DNA from: Agelaius tricolor
Lineage: Eukaryota; Chordata; Aves; Passeriformes; Icteridae
Assembly: GCA_023055355.1 (NCBI GenBank)
Contig: JALJCS010000034.1
Location: forward strand, 5,842,001 to 5,906,000
Direction of reading: 5' to 3'
DNA length: 64,000 nt
Shown here: in pieces, positions 25,886 to 38,452 of the stretch
How positions within the stretch are numbered: the stretch's first letter is position 1
Layout of the letters: every line of letters begins with the position of its first letter
Made by a program: the position numbers and the translations under genes
Notes under the pieces: generated by a model
The model's database searches: none
Told to the model about the DNA's origin: nothing
Seen by the model: only the letters and a program-made list of their open reading frames with translations

Positions 25886-27136
25886 CCACTATTGAAATAA
25901 TAAGATGCTGCTTAAATCAAAAGGTTTTAATTGTGTTGCTTTACATTCAGTTCTCTACCTAGACAGAAAAAAAAATGTTGTTAGCAAAAGGAGAGTAGTT
26001 AGATTTCTTTGGGGGAGTCAGAGCAGGAAAGAATGCAATCTTATGAAACCACCAACACTTTGCAGCTCTTTGTCTATACTTGACAGTGTATACATGGCTC
26101 TGCATTTTGCAATTACCAATGCTCCTCAGAAATCTAAGCACCTGGTGGGGCAAAATGGAACTTCAGGAATTATTTTTTGTCTCTTCTGAAGTATCACTAA
26201 GAAGATGAAGACAAAAGAGAGGAGTCCAAATTCTGAGATTTCAATTTTTTCCCAAATGAAGATGTCATCTCCTTCACAACTGAATATTGCACTTAAAATG
26301 TCTGAATTTCATCTGAAAAACAAACTACCTGTATTTGATCTGAATTTCAACTGAAAAACAAATTACCTGTATTTGACATAGGGTTCAATGTATTTTTAGC
26401 ACATTCAGAATCTCACTTCACTATCTTAGTTTGGCTCATATTGGCCAATGTCATCTGTCCAGTGGCCTTAGAGAGCACTTACTGCCCTTTGTCTATGGAG
26501 GGGAAGATCAGCACCACAAAAATGATCTTGCAATTGGTACTGTTTGCAGTGCCAGATGAAAGACAATGATTCTGAAACACTTAGGAAGCTATTGCCCAAA
26601 TCTACAACTTCTGGAAATTCATGTAGATCCATTACAATGAATGGAGTTTTGCCAATAGGCCAACTGATGACCTGCCTGTTAAAACAAAAGAAACCCAGCC
26701 TTGATCATTCTTTTATTGTTCTGATTCTTTTGCAGATTTAGAAAATGTAACAAAACTTCTTAAAATAACCCCACCATTTATTATTCCAGGAGCAATGTTT
26801 TCTTAATAATAGTCAAAGTGTGTCTGGAATTTTGAAACACGATTTATTTTCCCACAACACGCCAGGCAATCAAAAAAGTTACATTCCATATCCAGAAAAA
26901 AAATCGTGGCTGTTACAAAACAAGAAAAAGTAAATCATTAAAAAAAAAAAAATATTGCTAAGCCTAAAAATCTATAAAATAACACTGACCTTTTTATATA
27001 CCTCATAAACAGCACAGAAAAATTCCTGCTTCTGCCAAACACTCCAGTTTGCAACCGTGTTCCAAATTTTCATTAGCACAGCAACCATGCTGCCTGATAC
27101 CCACTGGCCCAAACCGTTTTCACATTCTTCCTTTGG
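25886..27136. other. AT-rich non-coding sequence, no gene recognised
   Basis: The only structured element is the 38-bp tandem duplication at 26302-26377. Chance open frames reach 94 codons. Confidence 0.55.
26302..26377. repeat. 38-bp tandem duplication
   Basis: Copies at 26302-26339 and 26340-26377 both begin CTGAATTTCA and carry CTGAAAAACAAA and TACCTGTATTTGA. They differ at about three positions, so this duplication is older than the 22-bp one. Confidence 0.9.

Positions 27137-27175
<39 letters not shown>
27137..27175 (+). repeat. Poly(A) tract, 39 A
   Basis: An uninterrupted run of 39 A lies between CCTTTGG and GAGAGGGG. No AATAAA is seen in the 30 bases upstream, so a retrocopy tail is not favoured by this feature alone. 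Confidence 0.9.
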
Positions 27176-27178
<3 letters not shown>

Positions 27179-30106
27179 AGGGGAAAAGTAACTAAAAACC
27201 AACCAGACAGGTTTATTCTATATCAACATGACTCCTCTAGTAGTGAAACATCTACAAGTGATGCAGTTAGAGCTGAAATGTGTCCAAGCCAGAAGCCCAG
27301 GTTATTCAGATTTTGGAAAAGATTGTCTTAGACATAAACCCTTTCCTCTAAGGTTCTTCAAACCTGGTATCTGTTGTTAGAACAGCACGTGCATGGACTG
27401 GTAAACAAGGAGAGTATATTTAAGACAATTTTGAGAATAACTTAAAGAATAAATATGTTTGTAGATTATTATTTTCAGAAGACTGCAGGGAAACATTTGG
27501 AAGCTAAATTGTTATGTTAATTATGCCTATTTTTTTTTTATAATACTCAGTCCAAACACATTGAAAAATTTCTCAGTTTCTCTACCATGACATGAAAACA
27601 AGATGCCATAGAAAGCCTCTGGGTTTCTGAGTTTCTTACTATAAAAAGAAATTTAGGGAGCAGAAGGAAGAGATAAAAATACTGACTGTATAAGATTCAA
27701 ATTAGGATTCTGATTTTACCAATCCCAAAATTCCAGATCATTTGATCTAGGATTTTCAACCAATAAGCAGATATCCCTTCCAAATACACTCTCAGTTTGA
27801 AGGTCATGGTAATTACCTGTTTCTCTCATGAGACATTTTGATATGTGAGATGTTCCAGAACAAGAAAAGTAGTTGGTGGCTGTTCAAGTTTTTCATGCTG
27901 CTCATATTGGAATAAAAAAAGAGTGTGCTAGAATGATTCTTACTAAAACAAAATAGGAATGAGATAGACTTCCCTTATTCTTTTTCTGATGCAAAATATG
28001 AAAATCAATCCAAACTAACAACCAAAAAAACCCCCAACCAACCAATTAAAAACAACCCAAAAGATGGGAAATAGGAATAGACAAGAAGAGGAAAGAAAAA
28101 CCTGTTGGTTCAATTTTTTTCCAGTTCTCTTCCCTGTAATATATAGATGGAAAACAAAACTAATGAAGGGGGCTTTGGGTTGCTGTATGACATTTAGGTG
28201 TCACCAAAAAAGTCTATTAAATCCTCACCAAATATTGTTTCAGCTGCCTCAGAGCACAGTCTGCAGTCACATAATGTTGAAGGTACCTGATTCCTCATCA
28301 GCAATGTTCGACACCTCTTGGGCCCGGGTCCTGTTACAAGAGAAACAGTTTAAAGGAACTGGAAGTGAAAATAATCTTTGTAGCAGATGATGTGGACAAC
28401 ATAAGCTCATTGTTAGAAAATACTGGAAATTAACAAAAGGGAACCAAAACCGCACCTTTGTATAAAGCGAGCTAAGGATTATGTCAGAAGACAAAGAATG
28501 CCAAATAATGGGGAAAAAAAAAAGGAATAATCAAATTTAATTTAAAGGTGCAGTTTTAAAGGAAAGAATTTCATCTGTTAGACTAGTAAGAAAAAAGCAT
28601 GAAATTCATAATTACATATAAATTTATTCTAGTCAGAAACATATTTAACAATGCCATGTAAGTGAGTAGCAGGATAATTGGTAATATGTGGCTAAATAGG
28701 TAACAATTTATTATTTCAATATTAAATACAACCAAGATTTCTTGTTTTCCTAGTTCTTTCTTTCACAAGGACAGTCATAATCCATCAAGTCCCAAATTTG
28801 GCATGGGTCTCTATGCAACTTTATGATTAAATTCCACACTCAAAATTCACAAAGAATAAACCCGATGAAGTGCACGTGCATCTTAAGAGAAAGGGACAAA
28901 TGAATCCATTGTCTATTGAAGCAGTTTTATAATATCTAAACATATGCTGAAAAAAGCTGCAAGCCATTAAAATAAATCATACAGGCTTTAATTACAATCT
29001 AAATCTGCATTATTAAAGTAATAAAATGACCCTAAAATAAATGTTATGGAAGTCATGTTGTCCCTACAAATGAACACAGCATGACAGAGTGATACAATAA
29101 AACACCCTAACATTAACATGTTGTATGTAGCACTGTGGCTTCCCACAGAGCTAAATCAACAAGACCTAACTCTTCACTTCCATAGCTGTGGGCAAAATTC
29201 TCCTCTCCCTTAATTTGCCTGTGTTGGCCACATTCATCAGAGTTTCAGGAGCCTGTGTGGGGCAACATGACCCTGCAGGGCCCAGCCTCCTCCCCAGGGT
29301 CCCTGGAGACCTCCAGTTCTGGGGGATGTCAAGGCACAAACCCCACCAGGAGCCAGATGGGGCAATGCAGAGCTGGGGAGTAACTCAGCTTAACTGCAAA
29401 AAGAGTCCCAGTTTAAACAAGAAATTTTGGCTTTACTGTGTGGCAGCCAATTACAACGGTGGAGTCATTGTTGAGATTATACATGTGAAGAACATTATTC
29501 ATATGACATTTACATATGAGAATTTGGAGGGTCAGCCATAACTGTGGGTTGGTTTTTTTTTCTTCTGGGCAAGCAGTGATCTCCAAATGCATGATCTGAT
29601 ATTATTTCCTAAAATAATCTGCTATTTTAGAATACTCGATATGCGATCATGATATTTATGATCTGTTGCAGAGCATCTACTGAAGTCTAGAAGCATTTTA
29701 ACCACAGTATTTGCTGCCATTTCCTAAATCATCACATCCCACATTGATTCTGACAATAAAAGAAAGGATGACAAGGGCACTGAAATACTTGAATGGGAAC
29801 AGAAGGACAGAGTTCTTACTTAACCATGTATTTGCCATGGACTATGAGATAGCACAAATAAATAATTTCCCCTCCTCTGCAACCCAGACAGGGAAATGTC
29901 CAAATCCTTCAGTCCAATTTAAGCACATTAGGGCAACTCCTCAGGAGGGTCCCTTTACAAACAAACACTCACTGGTGTAGTACCTTCTGCCAAACCCCAC
30001 AAGATCCTTTCTGGATTCCTTCTGAGCACTCATCCTTTCACTTGAGACATGGCAAACGAGACCAATCTCACCTGGCTACATCTGCCTCTGAGGTACAAAG
30101 CCATAA
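27176..30106. other. AT-rich non-coding sequence, no gene recognised
   Basis: Open frames reach 117 codons (29188-29541, + strand) without recognisable similarity. A GC-richer patch at about 29250-29390 stands out from its flanks and might be an unrecognised old repeat. Confidence 0.5.
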
Positions 30107-30280
30107 GGTCTCCCCAAGGTTCCTTTTCCCCAGATTAACACCCACAGCTCCCTCAGCCACTCATCAGAGGTGTTTTCTAGATCCTTCATTGCCCTTCTTG
30201 GGACAGGCTCCAGCACATCAAAGTCCTTTTTGAAGCCAGGGGCTCAAAACAGAATGCAGCACTCGAGGTGCAGCCTCCCT
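30107..30280 (-). mobile_element. CR1 LINE fragment (body near the 3' end)
   Basis: Read on the - strand, this piece follows the order of the CR1 coding region upstream of its 3' tail. On the + strand the recognisable words are GGTCTCCCCAAGG, CACAGCTCCCTCAGCCA, the AGAGGTGTTTTCTAGATCC equivalent of the usual gene-rich core, GGCTCCAGCACATC and GCAGCACTCGAGGTG. It is diverged, has no 3' tail of CR1 octamers and appears truncated on both sides. It would come from the reverse-transcriptase part of the element and is not functional. Identification is by recollection of the consensus. Confidence 0.8.
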
Positions 30281-33200
30281 GTACTGCAATATTGGCTCAG
30301 AAAGAGATTTCTGACTTCTCCACTGTTCCCTCCTCCCCTCCAAGAGCAAGCACATGAAAAATAGATGAGAAAAGGAGCACATATCCTCTGTACCATAAAA
30401 CATGAGATTGAAACAGACATCAGACCGCTTAACCTTGTTGAACACACAGCAGAGATCAGCAGGGTTTTCTGCCATATCATACTGGGCCTAAAGTGCTCAG
30501 GCCTGAGTAGAACAAAAAGCTGCTCATAGCTCCTGCACTAAGTGTGGCAGCCTTAATTGCTGATTCCTTGAATCATGTTGGGCTTCCACTGAGGCAGGCA
30601 GGACACTGGGCATTCATTCTTCTTCAGATGCATTGGTAAGAAAAATATGAGTGTGTGAGAAAAGAAAGGGAGCAAAGGCTGTAAAGAGGCTGTGAAAGTG
30701 TGACTGACAGATGAGCAAACTACCAGAGCATAATTAAAAACTACTACATGGTGAGGGTCCCAAAACTGCACACCATGATACAACTGTATTCTATATCTTC
30801 ATTATAATTTTAGGATATTGATTAAGATTATTGATTGCACTTGAGTGAGAGTGCAGACTGATGCCTATCTGTTTAAAATATGCTAAAATTCTCATCAGCT
30901 TCACTGAAGGCACAATGGTTAGGCATAATTAAAACATTTTCATTTCTCACAGTAGCATATAAGTCTTGAAAGTTAAAATATATTAGAAGGCTGAATGCTT
31001 AACAGATGGCTTTTATAGCTACATTCATAATTGAATGACTTGCAAAACAACCAAGCCTTAGATTTTGGACAACATGATCAGATAAAATATTTTTTTTTTC
31101 TATTGAAATTGCTGTATTTACTATATGGTAAAATGTTGATTTTTCCAGTTTCACTCCGGAAAAATAAAACCATTCCACAAGATTCAAATATTATGTTTTT
31201 AATGTGCTCAGATTATCCTACTTGACCTTGCAATGCAAGAGGGTAGGGGAGCTCACACACTTCATCCCCACTGCACAATTCTGCCTTTGGAAAATGTCTC
31301 TCAGCAAACTCCCAGTCTTTTTCTGTGCAAAGTCAAAATGCTCTGCTTAAACCACAGGTGACCACCTCAAACCAAAAGGCAGCTTTACAAATTTCTACCT
31401 CTCTTCTTCCTAATTACCACACCCATGTTTCTGTAGGTTTATAACTTTTTCATGACCTGAAGGACAGAGGAATCACAAGTTCACCAATGCTAGCTGGCTT
31501 TTCTCCCTCTCCAGGGGTGATGTAAGGGGAGGCAGAGTTTTATATGTTGGTCAGTAAATTAAAGCTCAAGATCAGATGCCAGCAGAGGCTCTGTGTAACA
31601 GGAGTGTGCAATGCAAGAGCCTCTGTAAAAGGCACCTTACTGAAAATAAAATGTGTAAATTAATTCCCATGTTGGAAGCTGGCTCAGAGCAGCAAGGATA
31701 CTGCAAATTCACACTGCTGTTCACTGCACATTCATTTTTTAGGTGGAGGACTCTAATTGAGTGCAATCTTAGAACACACATACTGTAATGATTATGGCAC
31801 CCTCCTAGAAGGGGAGAGATCAGATTTCAGCTGGGAGCTGTAACAGGGGTCTCCTCCTTCCATGCAACCATTCCAAAATGCCAAAACACAAACTCTGTGT
31901 GCAGTTCAGTCATGCTCTGTGGTGCCTGCCAGATGAACTCCTGAAGGTGAGCTGTGTGAAGTACCAAAACTGCTCACTGAGACTTAGGCAGGAATTAGAG
32001 GCAGCTGCATTCAACTTAGGTGGCTGAGAGCACGTCTAGGAACAGAAAGAGAGGCACTACTGGGACTTTCCTAGAAAGCTTTGGCACCTGGAAGCATTAC
32101 ACACTTCTGAGGGCAGGTAGAATTGAATTTTTTGCAGACAAAAGTACATGGAAGTGTTGAACCTGCTGCCCTATGTAATTTGCTTTAGTGATGGCCCATC
32201 TATTAAGGCATGTATAAAACAGCTGAAACCTCATTTCATACCTGATGCCTTTCTCATTAGTGTTAACTTACAAAATCCTGCTCATGTCAGCCCTGCAAAT
32301 GCAGATTTTGGACAGATGACAGTGTCTAATTAATGTTAGATGTTACCTAACCTTTCATGGACACATTAGTAGGAAGAATTCATTCTTCTTTACCTTTTAA
32401 CTTGCTAAAGAGAAAACAATCATATAAAAATAAATATGCCTGTCATACTTTAGAGACCACTTTTAATGGCTCTGATTAACTTAGTCCTTGTTACTTTTTT
32501 TTCCAAGATATTTACGTAGATTAGACATTTAGATAGAAATTTTTTTCATTTTAATCTCTGATAAATGCTTTGTAACATTTTAAATGCACAAAAGCATTTG
32601 GATTCCCTTTTCTTTCATTTCACTTAAGATTTTGGCAAAAGTCTTCTTCTTACTGCATTGTATCTATACAGTCTATCATTTTATTCTTTGGAGAAATGAC
32701 TTCAGTCAGGTCTCAGCAGCTATAAAATCTGTTCTTTTATAATTTCAGGGTATCAGTGGGATTAATCACTCTTAACCAGCTATTTTATAGCTGTGGTGTG
32801 AGAATGTCTAAGGTTTATTTGGAGTATTGCAGTGTTTTTGTCAGGATAAAGCACAGTAGACCATGTCAGCCATAGAAAAATATTACTCACTTCCTTCTCA
32901 TCACTCTTAATTGGGATCAAGTGGTTTCAGGTCAATCACTTTGGTCAAGAAAATTTATGAAAAATACAGGTCTATTTATACTTGATAGAGGTAACTAATG
33001 TTTTTTACAGACAGTCATTATAATGAAAGCCTTTTATTCCTCATCCCTCACTGCATCACTGTGAGAGATTCTAGAGAGGAGGTGAATGTCAGGATTGTAA
33101 TATTGATTTCCCTGGGTTTTCTGGCATATGCTCAGGGCAGCACATAGCTCAGTACCACTCACTTGTTAATCATCAAACAAACACATACAACACAAAGCTT

Positions 33201-33703
33201 GTTTCTGTTGCTAAATTTGTGAGATTTGACCAGATGGCAATCTCAGCCTGACAGGTGTGTCCTGAAAATTCATTTAAATATTTGTAAATAGTGGCACCAT
33301 TCCTGCTTTAGGTGATTAATAACTGCTGATCCTGTCACTCTCTTTAACATCATTTCAGTTAACAAATGTTGAACTTCATAACTCAAAGGAAACTTTAACA
33401 AATATCTTTTCAGCCTTAACTTACCTGTCTTCATTAATTATCCAGCAACTTCTTTCCCACAAGCAGTGAACAGCATTTATTAGGTTGTGAAAATTCCATC
33501 TCTAATTCACACAACTACAGGAAGTCAGGTTTTGCTTATCAGTCTAGCAAACATGAGTCACTGGGCTGAAAGTTTTGGATTTCTGTCTGCATCATGGTGA
33601 AATATCCAACACAGTTCATTAATTTAAAAAAATATAATTTAAATACATTTAATTCTTATTAAATATCTATTTCTCTGGGAAAAGTTGTGGGGCTTTTTAT
33701 ATG
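30281..33703. other. AT-rich non-coding sequence, no gene recognised
   Basis: No open frame exceeds 85 codons and none is recognisable. The first 300 bp might hold more CR1 remnants too diverged to call. The rest shows no repeat or RNA gene. Confidence 0.55.
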
Positions 33704-34003
33704 AAGGGAAGGGAACTTCTGGGAAGGGAAGGGAAGTTCCGTGAGGGAACTTCCGTGAGGGAACTTCCGTGAGGGAACTTCCGGGAAGGGAAGGGAAGTT
33801 CTGTGAAGGGAACTTCCAGGAAGGGAAGTTCTGTGAGGGAAGTTCCGGGAAGGGAAGTTCCGTGAGGGAACTTCCGGGAAGGGAACTTCCGGGAAGGGAA
33901 CTTCCGGGAAGGGAAGTTCTGTGAGGGAAGTTCCGGGAAGGGAAGTTCCGTGAGGGAACTTCCGGGAAGGGAACTTCCGGGAAGGGAACTTCCGGGAAGG
34001 GCA
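33704..34003. repeat. GGGAA/TTCC minisatellite with 88-bp higher-order unit
   Basis: About nineteen units of 14, 15 or 20 bp are built on two types: GGGAAGGGAACTTCC (15 bp) and GTGAGGGAACTTCC (14 bp), with AAGTTCC variants. Six consecutive units form an 88-bp block at 33818-33905 that recurs at 33906-33993 with only the first base different. The + strand is purine-rich with repeated GGG runs spaced by AA or seven bases, which fits the G-quadruplex consensus. Two long - strand frames (33639-34145 and 33697-34344) pass through it and encode low-complexity Pro/Ser/Phe repeats. I treat them as artefacts of the array. Confidence 0.95.
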
Positions 34004-37000
34004 GAATGACTTTGGGAGCAGAGGGCAGGGAAGAGTGCAGAACCAGGTTTTGAGAATAGAAGAGCAGAAATGGAAGGGAAAAAATTTGACACAAAAGGAA
34101 GGGTATTACAGATGATACAAGAGGACAATTTGTGGGAAGGAGCAATAGAGCAATGGGAGAGACTTTGGGACAGAAGTGGACACCTAAGTTGGGCAGAATA
34201 AATGGGAGAGAGAAGGAGCAGACAGAACTGTGAGAGAACAGGCACTTCCAAGACCCAAGGCTGTAACTGGGACATCACTTTTCTAGGGGCAAAACATGTG
34301 CTTCCATTCCCCTCTAGTGGCAGGTACACTTTAAAATACCACACCCATCAGTTAGCATTTTACTCCCGTGGGGTTCAAGGTGACACAGTCACCGAATCTT
34401 TAAAACCTGCCAGTGACTTATGTAGGGTGATCGTACTGCTTGCATTACCCCCTCATCCTTCCTTATTTTTTTAACCTTTTAAAAACCTTTGAAACTGCAA
34501 TGAAAAAATTACATTGCTATTAAATATGCAAAATCAAACAGGAGAAGTCAGGAAATGAAGCCTGTCTTTCAAAACCTACCAAAGGGCATAGCTAGGGAAA
34601 TGCACTTTTTAGTAATGCACAGACATTTCCCAAAGAGTGACAAATCTGTGTGGTTGCAGACTGGTTGGTTCCCACTGAAAGAGCAGCTAATTATTACTGC
34701 TATCCCATAACATATATTGGGAAATTGCCACTTGGCATTCTGGCACTATGCCTTCTGTGCAATGATATCTTTAATTTGCATGTTAATAAATGTCAAAGCA
34801 TGCCTTCTGCTCTGATTTGATTTCCACTTTTTTTTTGTGATCATATTCATATTTTTCCACATACGTATTTCCTGCATCACACCAACCAAAGTATTCATCT
34901 GGAAAAGTCATAAAAAATTAGTTTATTTCACTCAATTTGGATTTTTTTAGAGAAATAGGTATTCCAGTATACACAGGGATTCACATTATGGAGGACTTAA
35001 ACACTAATCACATCAAATACAAGATTTTTATATATCCTGCACATTCCAGAGAACCACTCTTCAATAAGTCCTTTTGTTCTCTTCTTATTCCAGATCTTAT
35101 TTTCAGAAATAAAATTGCTTAAATGAAAATTGCAGTAAAAGGGGAACTATGCTGCTTACTCTTTCTATGTATTATGTTGATATTTTTACTGAGATTGAAT
35201 AAAGCACTTCAAAGTGAGTTAATTTTTGCCTTGGAGTTTTGTGTGAAATTAAAGTGAAAGTAATTATTGTAATCACTAAAAATTAGTAACTGTTTGCATT
35301 TTACAAATGACCTGATTTGAAAGTTAATTGAGAGCAGGCATAATTTGTAGGGTTTATCAAGTGACCCAAACTACAAGCTCAGCCTAATAGCTTCTGTAGG
35401 AATCCCTACTTTTTTTTTCTTTTCTTATTGTTTAAAGAAACTCACCAGGGGGACCATATTCTAAGAGTTAACAAACCATATTAATTCCATTCACCGTAAT
35501 TGTTCTTATCCTGAGTTTCATGACAGACATCTAGAACCCTTGCCTTCACAAATCTGAGTAATTGTGTTTTGATCCCAGAAAGCTTTTTGAAGCAGTACTT
35601 TATACTTCAGAACACTACGTTTTCTACTTGAAACCCTGATTTTCACTAAGCACACAAAATCACTGCCAAAGGCTGCACCTGAAGTTGCAGCACAGTCAGA
35701 AGGTCGAGCTTAGCAGTCTGATTTCTAAAGTTCAGGTTGCTAAGTCAACCAGAAAAGAGAGCTTCAAAGACAAATGTGATAAATGGTTTGGAAAGCCTTA
35801 AACCACCAAATGTCAAGATTTTAAGAAAAGTAAACAGAAAGGAAGTTCATTTTTTCTGAGACTACTATGGCTTACTTTCAGTTGTAAGGCAGGGAAAACA
35901 CTCTCTGCTCTTTAATTGTATGCTCATAAAGTTTTAATTAGCAAAGTTTCAAAACATGGCAATCGCACTGCTGAAAATCAGCCACAGTTTTGATTTATAA
36001 GTCTGTAAAGGATTACTTGGTAGCAATCAGGATGGATTGCAGTGCTTAAGCCCAGAAAGCTCTAATATGTTATAAACACAAGCAAATGATGCAGTAATTG
36101 CCCTTGATTGCACTACTTAGAAGATTTCTAGAGGCAAGCCAAAGAGAAGTTGATAGTACCTATGTGCCTATGGCAAACAGTTTGTAACAAGATCAAATCC
36201 ATGCAGGAAATCCTGGAGCACTGTTTCCTTTTTCCTCAATGCAGGTGATACTCAAAAAGCCAGCTCTGGGACAGAGCATCATCAGATGTGAGGACTTGTG
36301 AAACTATCACCACCCAAAATGGGCAGTGGAAGGAGAGAGTGGGTTTCCACAGGTCTGGCAAAATCAAGAGAACCATGAATGCAGATACCACAGTCACAGA
36401 GGAGTGGTTTTCCTCCCTACCTTGTCTGTCTGATGGGAGCAAGCTTTCCTTTTATTATATCCATAAACCTTGTCATTAGCCAGCAAGAGAAAGGGGATGG
36501 GTGAAAATTGGGAGGGAGTTGTGCAATCTGTTAGGCTATGACAATACATTCAAAGCAACTTCTGTGCAAGCAGTAAACAAAATAGTTCACATAGCCATTA
36601 TTTATCAATCTGAAAAATCCGCACTACTAAAGAACAAGGTAAAACTCTTCCTTTCCCCTTTACAGATACCCACTTACTAAGGAAGGACTTCCATAGTGTG
36701 GCCATTTCCAAGTTACAAATATAAATTTCCATAAGCTTACACTGCATGAAGAGATTACTAATTTGCCTCTGTGTAATGACCTTTATAATTTATTTCCTAA
36801 TTGAATTTCTAAGAGCAAAATTTTCCTGAAGCCTGGGGCTGGAGGGGGCTCTGCTCAGGAACCTGAGGCAACTCCTCCTCCTCCTCCTCCCCTCCATGAA
36901 TTTACCTCAGAGGCACCAAACTTTAGGAAATCACAGCTGCTCTGGAGACCTAATATCCACACGTGTTAAACTTAGCAAATAATTACACACAAATTTGCAA

Positions 37001-38258
37001 TTCCTTGAACTGCTGCTCTTTCAGGTGGCTGTGTTTTCAAATATTTCACAAGCCATTGGAGATATTGGATTTGACACACAACTATCAGTACTAACTTCAG
37101 TGGTAACAATACTGTTTAATTTCTTACCAGCATATTAAATCTCTGGGCATAGTTAAAGCTGATAACACAAGTCAGTCTGATGGAATTCCTGATGACATCA
37201 TAAGGAATTCTGATAGCTGCAAAAAACTTTTTACTCTGGAACCACATGCTTCCAGCATCAGATAAAATGCCTGTTCAATTTTACTGTCAGATTTGAGAAT
37301 ACTATTTCTTGAACTGATATTGGGCTCCTTAATGTTTCTAAAGAATTATTTGAAATCAAGAAAGAGTCATACCCCAGCAAATTCCCAGTGAAGAGCTCCC
37401 TGTGGAGCTACAAGGATTTCCCTGCTATAAGAATTTCACAATCTCATTAGAAAGCATTTCCACAGCTCTTTGAGCTCTAATCCCAAACGTAAAGAGCTAG
37501 ATAAAAAGAATGTGGATTTAATAATTTTTATGTCAGCCATTCTCTTTTTTTATAGATCGTTTATATTGACCCAAAAAAAGATTAAGGTGGCCAGTAAACT
37601 CCTAAATTCAAAAGTAGCAGCATTTCTCAGGTGGCTCAGCTCTTGGCTAAGTTTGCAGAAATCTATAAATTTATATTTTTTTAGGACAAGTCACAAAGAC
37701 TCAATTACATATTTCATTGTTTATTCTTCTCTTCAAAGCCTTAAGTAAAGCCAATATGCATATCTATAAATCAAATGCAAAAGTACATATCAAAAAAAAA
37801 AAGAAAAAAGAGACATTGCTTTTAATAGCCTTAAAGAAGGCTTAAAGAAGGACAAATAATTGCCTTAAAGAAGAACAATTATTTTCCTCCAGTTAGTATC
37901 TGCAGCAATAAAATAACTAAGATCAAACATGCTTCATGTCCTGAGAATCTTGTTTAATATTAAATATAAAACATTTGAGAAATGCACCACCTTTAGTATC
38001 TCCTGATTATTTTCTTTTTCCTTCTTTTGGTCACCACAATAAGTTACCAATTCAAGATCACAAACATAGCACTCCAGCTTCCATTTGATTCATGTGTATA
38101 CATAAAGCAGGCCAGTTCCTGAGTTCCTTTATTTAAGGATAACTGGCTGCAGTCCCAGAAGGAAAATGAGTAAGTCAAATCATATCTGAAGTCTTATGAT
38201 CTTGTTTATGATGACTATGATCTTGGACAAGTGGCCTGGTGGTGCTGAACAAAAATTA
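34004..38258. other. AT-rich non-coding sequence, no gene recognised
   Basis: Chance open frames are 92 codons or shorter. Minor simple sequence includes six CTC units at about 36873-36890 and three GCCTTAAAGAAG-like short repeats at 37828-37873. No mobile element is recognised. Confidence 0.55.
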
Positions 38259-38452
38259 TATAAGTGGGCATAGTTATTCACTTCAGCATTTATCTGGAAA
38301 TGCCATAATCTTTAAAAAAAAATATAGTCACTTTTATCCTTAAAATAAAATTTTAAAATAAAAAATACATAAGTGGCCATAGCTATTCACTTCAGCATTT
38401 ATCTGGAAATGCCATTTTTTTTTTTTAAATAGTCACTTTTATCCTTAAACCC
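38259..38452. repeat. 109-bp tandem duplication
   Basis: The segment from about 38260 recurs 109 bp later, from about 38369. Shared words include ATTCACTTCAGCATTTATC, TGGAAATGCCAT and TAGTCACTTTTATCCTTAAA. The A-rich run in copy one (near 38313) is a T run in copy two (near 38417), so the middle has changed by slippage or has been rearranged. Confidence 0.9.

Noticed and set aside
29250..29390. GC-richer patch as a possible mobile element or exon
   Set aside because: I could not match it to any repeat family or protein, and it has few CpG.
30740..30775. Possible further CR1 piece (GGGTCCCAAAACTGCACACC)
   Set aside because: It resembles an inverted CR1 word but is too short and isolated to call.
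33704..34003. CRISPR-like array
   Set aside because: Units are contiguous with no unique spacers, and the host is a vertebrate. It is a minisatellite.
33639..34344. Two long - strand open frames (168 and 215 codons) with Pro/Ser/Phe-rich repeats
   Set aside because: Both pass through the minisatellite in different frames. The repeat unit has no stop codon in several frames, so openness is expected. No start context, domain or splice site supports a gene.
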